The notes under the pieces were generated by a model. The model had not been told where the DNA came from. It did not search any database and saw only the letters and a list, made by a program, of their open reading frames with translations. Made by a program: the position numbers and the translations under genes. A DNA stretch of 5,096 nucleotides from CANHCC01 sp040381555 (GTDB lineage: Bacteria > Bacteroidota > Bacteroidia > J057 > RFSG01), in NCBI GenBank assembly GCA_040381555.1, contig JBEIHC010000161.1, positions 1-5,096 of the forward strand, given 5' to 3'. Positions within the stretch are counted from its first letter, which is position 1. Every line of letters starts with the position of its first letter. This document shows, in pieces, positions 5,096 to 5,096 of this stretch.

Positions 5096-5096
5096 A

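Overview
The window looks like accessory sequence from a Bacteroidota genome, possibly a Saprospiria-type lineage. The support is a C-terminal type IX secretion (T9SS) sorting domain, a neighbour with a Bacteroidota-style secreted N-terminus, an IS1634-type transposase with Bacteroidota-like wording, AT-rich intergenic DNA, and many short palindromic repeats of a kind common in environmental Bacteroidota. The genus cannot be fixed from the sequence.

Left part (1-2738, minus strand): two genes in tandem, one base apart. The upstream gene (321-2738) encodes a parallel beta-helix protein ending in a helical segment and a T9SS type A sorting domain. It has no convincing signal peptide, and its first ~45 codons lie in GC-rich, palindrome-rich DNA, so I read it as a gene that has lost its 5' end. 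The downstream gene (1-319, cut by the window edge) has a clear signal peptide and the start of a secreted/gliding-motility-type protein. Both would normally be exported by Sec and then handled by T9SS.

Middle (2739-2985): no credible gene. It is a mosaic of unrelated small palindromes and a short direct repeat.

IS element (2986-4587): a dead IS1634-family (IS4 superfamily) insertion sequence with matching terminal inverted repeats. Its transposase is broken by three in-frame stops and one single-base frameshift, although the DDE residues and the E(6)K motif remain readable. The left end has a long-range hairpin just upstream of the transposase start, suggestive of protection against read-through expression.

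Right part (4588-5096): no gene. It holds three copies of a composite repeat of about 125-165 bp, each built around a palindrome with arm GTAGAGACGGGCAA. Two copies contain a nested 23-bp tandem triplication. The window closes with a strong intrinsic terminator oriented for a minus-strand gene that lies beyond the right edge.

No new defence, mobile or regulatory system is supported. The most interesting points are the composite repeat array, the IS left-end hairpin, and the truncated T9SS gene that ends in repeat DNA.
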